Source: Isoetes taiwanensis (lineage: Eukaryota; Streptophyta; Lycopodiopsida; Isoetales; Isoetaceae). From it: 64,000 bases of DNA. The translations under genes were made by a program, and so were the position numbers. The notes under the pieces are model-generated. The model did no database searches and was not told where the DNA came from. It was given only the letters and a program-made list of their open reading frames with translations. Positions 12,588-23,466 of this stretch are shown in pieces; position 1 is the first letter of the stretch, and each line of letters begins with the position of its first letter. Where the stretch lies: positions 23,919,189-23,983,188 of the forward strand of contig JAJEKV010000001.1 in assembly GCA_021234155.1 (NCBI GenBank), in the 5' to 3' direction.

Positions 12588-12597
12588 AGAAGGCTTA
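12588..12597 (+). repeat. Target-site duplication, left copy
   Basis: AGAAGGCTTA, repeated exactly at 12995-13004 on the other side of the retroposon. Confidence 0.85.
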
Positions 12598-12994
12598 CAG
12601 AGACATGTTCTACCACCATAAGGCCTTGCAAGATGCTCACGGAGAGGCTTTGATCCTTTTCTCTGAAACAGCCCCTCTTTGGTTTTTTGCCTTCCCAATT
12701 CAGAATGGAATGACATTGGTTTGGCGTGTGGATCCAGGGTTTGATTTGGTGATCATTGGCCGAGGAGGAGACTGATTGGACACGGATTTTATAGTTCCGA
12801 TCCTCCACTCTGAAATCGTAATCGAATTCATCGCGGCGGGTTTCTCTATGTACAAAGGTTTACGATCCAATTTTTGATGTTATACATATCGTGCTAAAGG
12901 CACATTTTTGAGAGCCTATATGGTTCCTATATTTTCTGATGTAACTACTTGATGAGTAATATAAATCTTCCTTTTCTCCAAAAAAAAAAAAAAA
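12598..12994 (+). mobile_element. SINE-like or processed retroposon with poly(A) tail
   Basis: About 397 bp ending in a run of 16 A (12979-12994) and flanked by a perfect 10-bp direct repeat. That structure is produced by LINE-machinery retrotransposition. When it is removed, the copia gag reading frame resumes cleanly across the site (RRLT then KEIWKYM), which shows it is a precise insertion. I did not see clear Pol III A and B boxes and recognise no gene in it, so it may be a SINE of unknown family or a copied transcript 3' end. Confidence 0.8.
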
Positions 12995-13004
12995 AGAAGG
13001 CTTA
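12995..13004 (+). repeat. Target-site duplication, right copy
   Basis: AGAAGGCTTA directly after the poly(A) run, identical to 12588-12597. Confidence 0.85.
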
Positions 13005-16000
13005 ACAAAGGAAATATGGAAGTACATGTTAAAGGCGTTATGAGACTAAAAGCTCATCCCAACCGGACGTTCTAGATAGGGAACTTAGAAGGCTTAAGTA
13101 TCATGATAAAGATAATTTAACCAAGTTTTTCGGAGATTAGATAACATTATTCTACTCTCGGTCACGGAGGGCGAGGAATGATTGTGACATCGAAGTTTCA
13201 AGTACTATCAGTAATGCGGCCTTCTCTAATTATGAATACTTGTCAACTCGTTAGAAACGTGGCAAAGAACGAGATGATGCAGAAGCGTATGATCGCATTT
13301 GGGCTTGAGCAAAGAAGGTACAGGGTGATGAAGAGGCCGGAATCAAGTGTTGTTTCTTTGGACAAAAACGAGGAGAAGGATCTAACAAAGGGTAAGTTTG
13401 GTCCATGTTTCAATTGTAGCTTCGTATGGACATCTCAAAGGCGTATTGTCTAAGTTAGGGGAAGGAAGTAAAATACTTCAATTACGAGGGATATGGGCAC
13501 ATTAAGAATGTGTCAGTCAAAGAATAGAGGCGTAAATGGAGAAGGCAGAGGAGGAGGTAACAGGGTGGAAGCAATAGAGGAAGGGAAGGTGCGGGCCGAG
13601 GAAGAGGTGGTGAAAAGAACAAATGTTCACCAATATTGCAAGAGAAGTTTCAAATCAAGTTGAAGGTGATACTGAATGAACAAGCAGAGGTAAATGTCTC
13701 AAAAACTTTTTCCATTTTCGAAGTGAACTAAAAGAATCATCGGTCTTTATTTGTACTAGATAGTGGAGTTTTGAGATCGCTGATTAGATCACCGAGAAGC
13801 TTAAGGAGCCGAAATAACAGAGAATTCGTGTTTATCCAATTAGGAAATGGAGAATTACAAAAGGTGGAAAAGTTTGAACTTTGACGTTTTGATCTAAATG
13901 GTGGGCGATAGATCTTAAAATGTGCTATGTGTTCCAACCATTATTAGAAATCTTTATTTCTATTGCCACAATTGGTAGATCTTGGCTACTAAAAAAAGTT
14001 TGCTTTTGGCAAGCGGCGATGTAAAATATTTCTTAATGGAGAATTGAAGTTTTTAGCAAAGCGTATTGGCAATCTCTTTGGATTTGGAAGCAAATGTGTT
14101 GATTCAAGAATGCTTTAACTGTACCTACCATAAGAATGTGGCATGAGAGGTTAGGTCACCGATTTGAATAATATTGAATATTTGATAAAAAGGGCCTACT
14201 AACTAAAAACGAGAAAAAGCGTTTTTTATGCAAGGTCGACATCTTGGGAAAACAAGTGTAGACTTCCATTTCCTAAAATGCTAAAAGAGCAAAACATGTG
14301 TTGGATTTGATTCCACCCAGTTGACTTATGCGGGCCCACTTGAATATTACAAGCATGGTAGTAAAAGGTATTTTATAACCTTTATTGACAATTTTTTCTA
14401 GAAAATCACGGATGCTTCTTCTTGAGAACTAAAGATCAAGCATTAGATGCTTTTAAAATTTACATTTGAAATTTGAAAGCAAAGCGAAAGCGGGGAAGAA
14501 AGATCAAATGGCTCGAGGAAGTGAGGAGGAGGAGAGTTTGTATCGGAAAATTTAAGCAATCTTTACAATGCAATTAAAAAGGAATTAAAGGCAACTTACC
14601 TTAGTCACACTCCCCGGACAAAATGGGTGAAGCGGAGCGGAGAAGAAACAAAACAATATTAAATGGAATTGCATGCCATGCTTAAGCCTGAGAGGACTTC
14701 CTAACTTCTTTATGGCAAAGAAGCGGTTAGAAACGATAGAAGTTGCCAACAAGAGTATTAAGGAAGCGGTGCATATTTATATGCCAAAGAGCAGAAGAAA
14801 TAGAATTGGATGACCGGGGAAGGCGTTACAATGCCAGTTAAGATAAAACGAATGGGGCAAAGGGAAGAGTCTGATTTGTATGATCAACGGAAGAATGACA
14901 ACAGTCGCCAAAAGCAGGATATTATATTTGATGAAACTACTCAGTGTATGGGATGAAAAGTGGGCTGGAAAATGTGGCAAGAAAAGGTGACAAAGAGATC
15001 AGCAAAGAATAAGAGAACAAAAGCAGTGGTAGAATGTGAGGACGGTGTTTGGGAGCGGGAATAGTTGGGGCGATGAAAATCGACCGAAGCAGACGGCTGA
15101 ACAGGTGGGCGAGGCGAAGTATTGAGAACCGCAATCCGGTGGTGCTCATTATAAAGAAGGAAGGAAAAGCCGAGATCGAAATTCTGCAGGGAAGATGCGT
15201 TGAGTACAGAAATGAAGTGTGAGCATTGAAGAGAAATAAAAGATTTGAGGAAGGGAGAAATTTCATCCATGGCGTGCCGGAACCCACCGGAAGTACACGA
15301 TCAGCTATGAAGAAGCTATGAGGAAGCGGCAAATAATGATGGAGGAGGCAATCTGGGAGGGCTAAAATCATTCAGAAAACTCAAAATTGCTGAGATTGTG
15401 ATATGCCCACAAATAGAATATTGTGGGAAATAAATGTTCTTCTAGAATTGGAAGCGAGGGACCAGGATGTTGAAGAGTACAATACATTTGGTTTAAGTTT
15501 TCTCTTAGAAAAGGATTGGATTATGAAACTTTCTCTCCATTAGTTAAATAGCGATTATTAGGAGTTCTTACTTGCAATGATAGCAAATCACTTATGACAT
15601 GGGATTACCTCTGGATATAAAAGCATTTCAAATGCACCATTAGAGGAAGGGAAATCTTTATGAAGCGACCTCTACAGTTTAGAAGTGGATGAAAGTAAAG
15701 TTGGAGGACCCAGAAAGAGGCGTTATCTGGTTCAACTGATCCTTGCCCGTCGATTGAGAATATATATGCGATGATGCACATGCAGGGAGAATGGATTTAA
15801 GAGCTGAAAGTGATGGTAATTGCTCATGTTAATGATGTGGCTAGTTATTGCATTATGGCTTTATGTAAATGGATAGTATAATGTTGACAAAAGGAATACA
15901 TTTTGGAAAAGAAATATGAAGATCCTTGCGAATGATTTGACATGGAAGTGATCTTGGAAATTAAAAAGTATTTTTAGGATTAGTATCTGACTTGTGAAGG

Positions 16001-16775
16001 AACAGAGCAGGCTTACACACAAACAAAATTCAAGGTATATTGGAGTGAAGTTTGGCATGAAAGAATGTAAACCTAGTAGTCACCATTAGTTATGACTGAG
16101 ATTTCAAAGTGGCCGGCACCCTCGTAACATAAGAGGATATAATCTGAAGCCCTTCACTCCATATGTTGAAATTTGATGGGTTGCTTGTTGTATATGGAAT
16201 TCAACGAGACTGATATATCATTTGGGAATTAGCATCTTCAAATGCGTCTTGCAATAATCCAGGAAAAGCTCACTGGATAGCAGCAAAAAGAATTCTCAAG
16301 TTCCTAAAGGGAACAATAAACGATGGACTAGAATTTAACAATACAAATATGATTCTATCAGGATGTGTAGATGTTGATTGGGCGATTGATCACGATATGG
16401 AAAGTACATCAAAGGTTTTCTTTTGATTTTTTGGGAGTGCATCAATAGTTTGGAAAAAGCAAAAACAAACATGTGTTCGCAATTAATCATCATCAGTAGA
16501 AATTTCGGAAGTATGGAGAAGAAACTTTGAGTATGAAATTCTAACTGAGCCATTGCTTAAAGTTAATATGCAATTACAAATTCACAAGAAGCATTTTAAG
16601 TGCTCCAAAACTATTATAATACCTTTGCTATTTTCGATTAACTCAATAAATTTCTAAATAAAATGCTTTCATAGCATATATAATTATATTACATTATGCT
16701 TTAATATTATAGTTACTCAAGTTTCATATTACTATATTCCCTTTTATTCTTAATACATCTATTTTTTTTTTTTTT

Positions 16776-16919
16776 GGGGCCGAAAATTTTTTTTAGTATA
16801 ATAACCAACATATAACTACTATTAACATTAATAAACATAACCATTGGATCCACCACATTTAAATTAAAATCCCATAAACCCCTTTGGTTTGGGTGCACAT
16901 TCTACGGGGGTGACTCAGG
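16776..16919 (+). mobile_element. One arm of a long-TIR foldback element (family shared with 46.8 and 49.8 kb)
   Basis: Matches the left arm of the complete element at 49836-50346: the GGGGCC edge, an A/T run, the CAACATA..ACTACTAT segment, the TAAACCCC..GGTTTGGGTGCA segment and the GGGGGTGACTC inner part. The opposite arm is absent. The sequence runs straight into the truncated copy of the Ulp1-like block at 16951, so the second arm was probably lost together with that junction. Confidence 0.7.
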
Positions 16920-16950
16920 ACATCGAGGAACATTGGGGGTGATGGCGGGT

Positions 16951-19000
16951 ACATGAAATGGATATTGATGATGATGGAGGAGAAGATATTAGCATGGAGC
17001 AAGATTCAGCCCAGAGGTGGAGCAGCCCAAGTGGACCTACAATTATCAAAACCAAGAGGTACTTATATGCAGCAAAGCCTTGCAATTACATTAATGAGAG
17101 GAAGGGGTTTATATTAGAACACGCCAGAACCAAACCATGGTTTCAAAGGGAATATTAGGGGTCCTAAAGAGTGACATTGCAGAATGTGAGATGGCCCGCT
17201 GGTAGTAGAACTTGGGAAATGTACTATTCAGGAATACGTTGAATCAGGAATTGGAGGCTATGCCAATGGTCTAAAGATACCTAAATTCTTGCACCGACAT
17301 GATGCCACATTTAGGACTGTGGAACTAGGTGAGTTTAGGAGGAAGAGAAAGAAAAAATTTGTCAGCAGGACTTTGTGATCAAAGAGCTGGCATGGGGTCA
17401 AAGGGAGGCCAAAGAGAGTGCTGGGGTTCACAAGACAAACATTGCTAGGGAATGGCATTGGAGGGCTGAAGGTTTTGAGTGAAGTGGAGGCAAGATGATT
17501 GGGAGAAGGAGGAGAAGCGACCTCAGTGACACTCTGGCATGTATGGCAGTTGAGAAAAGAGTGAAGCCATGGAGTTGAGGCCCGTACTCCACCTCGACAA
17601 GGGCAAGAACAACCTAATATTGGATTCCTCCAAGGTGTGACAATATAGATGAGACACACAGGCTGAGAGGACTTTGAGACCATGGTAATCCCCATCATAC
17701 TCTGCCTCATTGCCTTTGGATTGGAGCAGGAGAGTGGATTCTTTAACCTGCTTGATCAGCTAGGTATAATGTAGGGAGCTCCAGGAAAGAAATCCTGATT
17801 GCATGAATATAATTCGTTGGCATCTTGGGAACCCTTGTGGAAACAAGGGTCTTCTCATATAAGGTGGTATTTCACATGTCCGAGAAAATGTGTTGGCATT
17901 TGAGAATTTTGGCATCGGATGACGACCATGCCTGCGAAATCATGGGTGGAGTGATGAGGCCGGTTGCCTATCTCATTGAGTGGTCTGGCCCTAGTTTGGA
18001 AGGTTTTTTTTCTTGCTCATCTACGTTTCTAACTTATTCTTTAACTGCGGGAACTATTCCATGTCTGTGAGGAGATCCATCAGCTGGCTGGTTTAATCCC
18101 ACTATCTTGGGGGCTTTCGTGGAAGTGGTTCCCACCCCTCACCCGATTTGAGAAGTTGCTGCCCCCAGACCTCTGGTAGGGTTAAAGGATTACGGAAGAT
18201 TGACTCAATCTTGTACTACTAGCTTTATTAACCGAGGGTATTAGTATTAGTCAGGTTTTCCTGTCAATTTGCATTTTTTTTTTTTTGTGATTTTAGTTTC
18301 TTTGCTTGGACTAATTGGTTCCACTATCGGTGGTCATTGGAGTTTATTTTTTTTAGTAAGCGACCAGCAAACGCTACTGCTTGCATTTGAGAACCAAACA
18401 CGATGATTACGCACTTTGGCGACGAAAATGATTCGCCTTAGCGTTGTCATGTCAATTAAAAATGTAAGTAAATTACCTTATTTTTCCGGATGTTTCCATT
18501 ACCATTTATACGCTCGTTTTCCCCACTTATTCTTATGCGGTTTACTACGGGATCTTTTTTCATGAATGCCCATGTGCACTTTCGGTTGATTGCCCTCTCA
18601 ATCAAAGCGAATCCCATTGTAGATGCGGACGTCTTGTTTGCAAAAGCGATTTCCTGGATTTTGTCTTCAAGAGAGCTTCCAATGATTTGGTTAAAGGTAG
18701 CTTATATCTTTGCCGGAGCCTAATGTTTACCATTGGTTTAGATTGCCTTCTTTTTGATATCACGCCGTATTCTGAGTTGGCGGACTTGGATTTGAGGAAG
18801 AGTATTTGAAACAATCTTGCCTTAAGACCTTTGGAACTCTTCAGCAAAACTCCATGAACTTGTCATATCACGGTAAAAAACTTGCCTTTACCTACGAGTC
18901 CTCGCCTGCGGAAGATATAGGGACTAAATTTCTTGCAAAGGACAGACTAAGCACTCAAAAACTTTGAAGTTCAATTTTATTGGCATTTTGTTGGCATGAT
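16951..19000 (+). pseudogene. Decayed duplicate of the Ulp1/C48-like gene at 52655-55317
   Basis: From GGGTACATGAAATGG onward this follows 53320-55320 base by base, with many differences, and continues in register into the minisatellite. The copy begins inside exon 2 of the parent gene, so exon 1, the first intron and the promoter are missing. The first readable piece (16958-17158) matches the acidic IDDDG segment and ends WFQREY as in the parent. The GHWSL motif (catalytic His) can still be read near 18330. The HFDSL (Asp) and DCGVW (Cys) motifs are destroyed near 18415 and 18625. It cannot encode an active protease. Confidence 0.85.
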
Positions 19001-19561
19001 GTCTTGGCTTACGGAGCACACTTTTACGTTTGTAAATTGCATATTATGTTTCTATAGTTTTTGGATATCCAATAACACTTTTTTGTGATACGTATTGCAT
19101 ATTATCTTTGTATGGTTTGGTATGCTATCTATAAATAAAATTAAGAGTAGAATAGACCCTTCAGAGTTTAGATGCTGGCGAATGAATGCAAAATAGTTGA
19201 AACGGATTGATATCCCACTAAGTGTCATGATCAAACATCCCAAAATTTCCTTGAAACACTATTCATTTTGACCATGAAAAGAAATACTATTCATTTGGTT
19301 AGGAAAAGAACATTGTTCACCAAAACCATTAGAAATTAGTCATGATTTTGAATACTAAATTACACTTGCTTTACATTTTAAAAGGTTAAGGTTAAATTGC
19401 AAAGTTTGAGCTTGGGGGACACAACTCGTCTTTAAAGGAAAAACACATGAAAACATGAAATAAGTTAAATCTTGGAATAAAATTTCCATTATCATAAAAT
19501 GACTCTTAAAACTAAAACCCAACAGGGTATCACATTTCAAAGCGAAAAAAAAAATTATCAA

Positions 19562-21545
19562 GTGTCATGTTTGAGCCAACAAGATGTCATGTTTGAGCCA
19601 TAGAGTGTCAAGTTTGAACCAATGGGATGTCATGTTTGAGCCAATAGGGTGTCAAGTTTGAGCCAATGAGGATGTCGGCAGCCGAGGGTGTCATGTTTGA
19701 GCCAATGAGGATGTCATGTTTGGGACAAAGCGTGTCATGTTTGGGCCAATGAGGATGTCATGTTTGAGCCAATGAGGTGTCATGTTTGACAACGGTATGT
19801 CATGTTTGAGCCAATGAAGTGTCATGTTTGAGCCAATGAGGATGTCATGTTTGAGCCAATGAGATGTCATGTTTGAGCCAACAACTTGACATGTTTGAGA
19901 CAATGGGGTGTCATGTTTGAAGCCAATGAGGTATCATGTTTGAGCCAATGAGGGTATCATGTTTGAGCCAATGAGGATGTCATGTTTGAGCCAATGAGGA
20001 TGTCATGTTTGAGCCAAACACTTGTCATGTTTGGAACCAAACACTTGTTGAACCAAACACTTGTCATGTTTTGAGCCAATGAGGTGTCATGTTTGAGCCA
20101 ATGAGGTGTCATGTTTGAGCCAATGAGGGATGTCATGTTTGAACTAGCAGGGCACAACACACCCTTAGAAAGAAAAAGAAAATGAAATAAACTTAAACCT
20201 TGGAATAAAATTAACATTTGAAGCGAAATTAAAAAAAAATTATCAAATTAATCATGTTTGAGAATGAGTGTCATGTTTGAGCCAACCAGGTGTCATGTTT
20301 TGAGCCATGAAGATGTCATGCTTGAGCTAAATACTTGTCATGTTTGAGCCAATGAGGTGTCACGTTTGAGAAGGCCAGGCACAACTCACCCTTAGAAGAA
20401 AAGCTAATGAAATAAACTTAACCTTAGAATAAAATTCACATTTCAAGCGAAATTAAAAAAGTATCAAGTGTCATGTTTGAGCCATGAGTGTCATGTTTGA
20501 GCCATATGGTGTCATGTTTGAGCCAATGAGGATGTCATGTTTGAGCCAAGCACTTGTCATGTGTGAGCTTGATGAGGTGTCATGTTTGAGCCAACAAAGG
20601 TGTCATGTTTGAAATAGCGGTGTCATGTTTGAGCCAATATGAGTATATCATGTTTGAGCCAACGAGGATGTCATGTTTGAGCCAATGAGGTGTCCATGTT
20701 TGAGCCAATGAGGGTGTCATGTTTGAGCCAATGAGGGTGTCATGTTTATGCCAATGAGGGTGTCATGTTTAGAGCCAAACACTTGTCATGCTTAGAACAA
20801 ACAATTTGTCTTGTTTGAGCCAATCTTGGTGTCATGTTTGAGCCAATGATGTGCCCGCGTTTGGGCCAATGAGGGTCTCATGTTTGAATAGCAGGGCACA
20901 ACTCACCTTAAAAAGAAAAAAGCAAATGAAATAAACTTAAACCTTGGAATAAAATTCACATTTCAAGCGAAATTAAAAATTTAACAAGTGTCATGTTTGA
21001 GCCAACATGGTGTCATGTTTGAGCCCAATGAGGGTGTCATGTTTGAGCCAAACACTTGTCATTTGAGCCAATGAGGGGTGTCATGTTTGAGCCAACAAAA
21101 GCACAACTCACCCTTAGAAGAAAAAACTAATAGAAATAAACTTAGACCTTGGAATAAAATTCACATTTAAAATTAAAAAATTATCGTCATGTTTGAGCCA
21201 TGAAGTGTCATGTTTGAGCCAACCAGTGTCATGTTTGAGCCAACGAGTGTCATGTTTGGAGCCAGCGAGGGGTGTCATCTTTGAGCCAATGAGGATGTCA
21301 TGTTTAGGCAAACACTTGTCATATTTGAGCCAATAAAAGGTGTCATGTTTGAGCCAGCGAGGGTGTCAGTGGTGTCATGTTTGAGCCAATGAATGTCATG
21401 TTTGAGCCAATGAGTGTCATGTTTGAGCCAATGAGGGTGTCATGTTTGAGCCAATGAGGATGTAATAATTTTGACCAATGGTGTCATGTTTGAGCCAATG
21501 AGGTGTCATGAGCCAATGAGGGTGTCATGTTTGAGCCAGCAGGGG
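19562..21545. repeat. Large minisatellite, array A (about 22-bp unit)
   Basis: About 2 kb of tandem units of roughly 22 bp, core TGTCATGTTTGAGCC followed by AATGAGG, AACAGGG or AAACACT variants. At several places a spacer of about 100 bp (starting GGGCACAACTCACCC and ending ATTAAAAAAATTATCAAG) interrupts the units, giving a higher-order pattern. The - strand shows repetitive ORFs with WLKHD and SNMT motifs, which come from the repeat and not from a gene. This array is collinear with array B at 55915-57801 but more degraded. Confidence 0.95.
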
Positions 21546-21555
21546 CAAAGCGTAC

Positions 21556-21587
21556 TATAATATAATAATAATAATAATAATAATAAT

Positions 21588-21632
<45 letters not shown>

Positions 21633-21653
21633 TGTATAATAATAATAATAATA

Positions 21654-21702
<49 letters not shown>

Positions 21703-21703
21703 T
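21556..21703. repeat. (AAT)n microsatellite
   Basis: About 148 bp of nearly pure TAA/AAT triplets with a few interruptions (TGTA near 21588 and 21632). It abuts the minisatellite on the left and a LINE fragment on the right. The 3' end of that LINE fragment faces this side, so the triplets could be a LINE-type repeat tail. Confidence 0.95.
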
Positions 21704-21990
21704 GATTGAATGGTCGAGCTTCTTAAGACCCCAAACCAAAGATTGGCTCTCCTCTAAGCTAAGATCCTGTTCACATATGAAAGTGTTGACACATGGCCCG
21801 ACCTCCAAGGGAAACATCCTGTCTCAGCTAGAATGCATATATGGCACTTGTTTTTTTCCAAAAGCTCTTCTCGAAGGAAAAGTTTAAGAACTCCTTCTAT
21901 TTTTTTTCTCACATCACGCGATATAGATGGTCCCCAAATTGGGCAGCCATACAACAATCTGGTTTTTGTCCCAGAGTGAAAAAAAAGCAT
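21704..21990 (-). pseudogene. LINE reverse-transcriptase C-terminal fragment
   Basis: The - strand ORF 21990-21754 reads LLYGCPIWGP, then a basic FLREEL stretch and ILAETGCFP. This is the pattern seen after the polymerase domain of LINE-like proteins (LYG.EIWG, then KF..R.LGV and LLETG..P). Only this short end is left. It is not continuous with the LINE at 23467-26130, whose corresponding part looks different. Confidence 0.6.
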
Positions 21991-23460
21991 TTTTGTGAAG
22001 CTTCCATGCTATTAGTCGACCTTATTTTGCCTTTTTAACATGGCGTTTTTGAGACGTTTTCCACTAACGAATGGACTCTAATCATATAAAGATCGGATTA
22101 GCGGAGTAGATCTATTTCTCTTATTTCAATTCTTACGGATTTGTATGATGATGTTGATATCTCTATGCGCCTTTTGTGCTTGGGAAAGGGGATAGAGACC
22201 AAGACTATGTTAGGGATGATTCTAGAATAGCGTCATTAATTTCCAAATAAATCTCACGGTTTGTGCGGATCACCTTACAACTATGGGTGGGGGGGGCTAG
22301 GTGACAATGAAAGGCTTATGCGGCTGCGATTGATCCGTGGTGTATTGTTCCTTGGTGTATTAGTATTGAGTATGTACTTTTGGGAGGTGCCAAAAGTAGT
22401 CCACCCTAGCTGCTCTTATCCATGGGCCAATAGATGCTAACCATAAAAATGCACCCTAAAGCATGGAAGTTCAAAAGTGTAGGACCCTAAAGTGTCATTT
22501 TCAGATTTAGCCCTTGACCTCACCAGCGTGGCCGAGATATCAATGGGGAAACATTGCCAAATATCCTCTCCTTCTTTGCTCTAGTGGGACCCTAACATTT
22601 CCAATTTTCAAGATCTTTGTCAATAGGGTTTGTAGCATGATCAAAGACAAAGGAAAAGAATTTATCTATTACCATGATTTTGCTACTAGGAGGCTAGGAG
22701 AGAGAGTCTAACCCTCGACTTTCTCGGGTATATAATATTGTGCTAAAAGGTTTTCTCATCTCTTATATTTGATGGCCTCCATTGTTTTACATAGGTACTT
22801 GGAAGCACTTCCTTATGTAATCTCTCTGGAAAATTGCTCTTCCACAATCTATGTGGCCGCTACCATGGTGCAAACTCCATCAGGGGATATTCTTCATTGG
22901 CACTTGTCACTTACGTCTGAATGGTTGGCGATCACGACAAGGATGTACCTATTGATAGCTCTTTTTCGTTTCTTATTGGAAACTTAGCTTGAAATTTATT
23001 TCCATTGCCAAAATAGATTTTTAAGGTGTTCTTAAACTTGTGAATTTTGGCAATTGGTTAAGGCTTTAAACTCTTTAATTAGCTACACTATTTTTCATGA
23101 AGACAATGTGATTCACATGACATCACACAATTCTAGCACTAATGTACTAACGGTGAGGGGCTTGGCATGTTCTTTAGGCATTTTTTTGCTTTGGCGTGGT
23201 ACTTTGGAGTTGTTGTATAGATGTTAGTGGACATGCTTTTTTGGTTGAAGCGATGAGGCAGAACAATGGCCAAAACGAGGCACGAAGCAAAACATAGAAT
23301 TTGCATTGGCAAATTCGAAACTACACCATTGCAAAATCGTAATGATAAACAACAAATATGATATTGCATTTCCTCAACAAAGTATGAGAATTATGCAACA
23401 TTATTTGCTTCTATGATCAATATTAGGGGTTGTTTTTCTTATCATTTTCTTAAGCGGGTG
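21991..23460. other. Gene-free stretch
   Basis: Mixed composition with only short ORFs on both strands (up to 76 codons), none with a domain I recognise. It lies between two LINE remnants and is probably old repeat or intergenic DNA. A poly-G run of eight sits near 22289. Confidence 0.4.
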
Positions 23461-23466
23461 TATTCT

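Larger units (their letters stand above)
12261..16560 (+). pseudogene. Decayed Ty1/copia retrotransposon (gag-pol)
   Basis: Remains of gag-pol in the correct copia order, broken by many stops and frameshifts. Gag starts at 12269 and reads FQVWKEKIKEVLEIEGLW early on. It is interrupted by a retroposon at 12598-12994, and resumes as KEIWKYM. Protease has LDSG near 13760. The pre-integrase domain has MWHERLGH near 14140, followed by integrase with a CGPL-type motif near 14335. Reverse transcriptase/RNase H traces are FGMKEC near 16050, VGCLLYMEF near 16180, HWIAAKRILKFLKGT near 16280 and a DxDWA...STS motif near 16375. The tail after 16560 is AT-rich and no 3' LTR was found, so the element is truncated. 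Old and inactive. Confidence 0.85.

Noticed and set aside
14777..15371. - strand ORFs in the copia element (67, 109 and 144 codons)
   Set aside because: They are shadows of the purine-rich + strand copia pol region and have Phe/Leu/Ser-rich, non-domain composition.
19562..21545. Regular repeats with spacer-like intervals, superficially like a CRISPR array
   Set aside because: The context is a plant nuclear genome. Units are tandem and nearly contiguous, the intervals are variants of the same tail, and no cas genes exist. It is a minisatellite.
21506..21817. ORF with long runs of Tyr and Ile
   Set aside because: Pure translation of the (AAT)n microsatellite.
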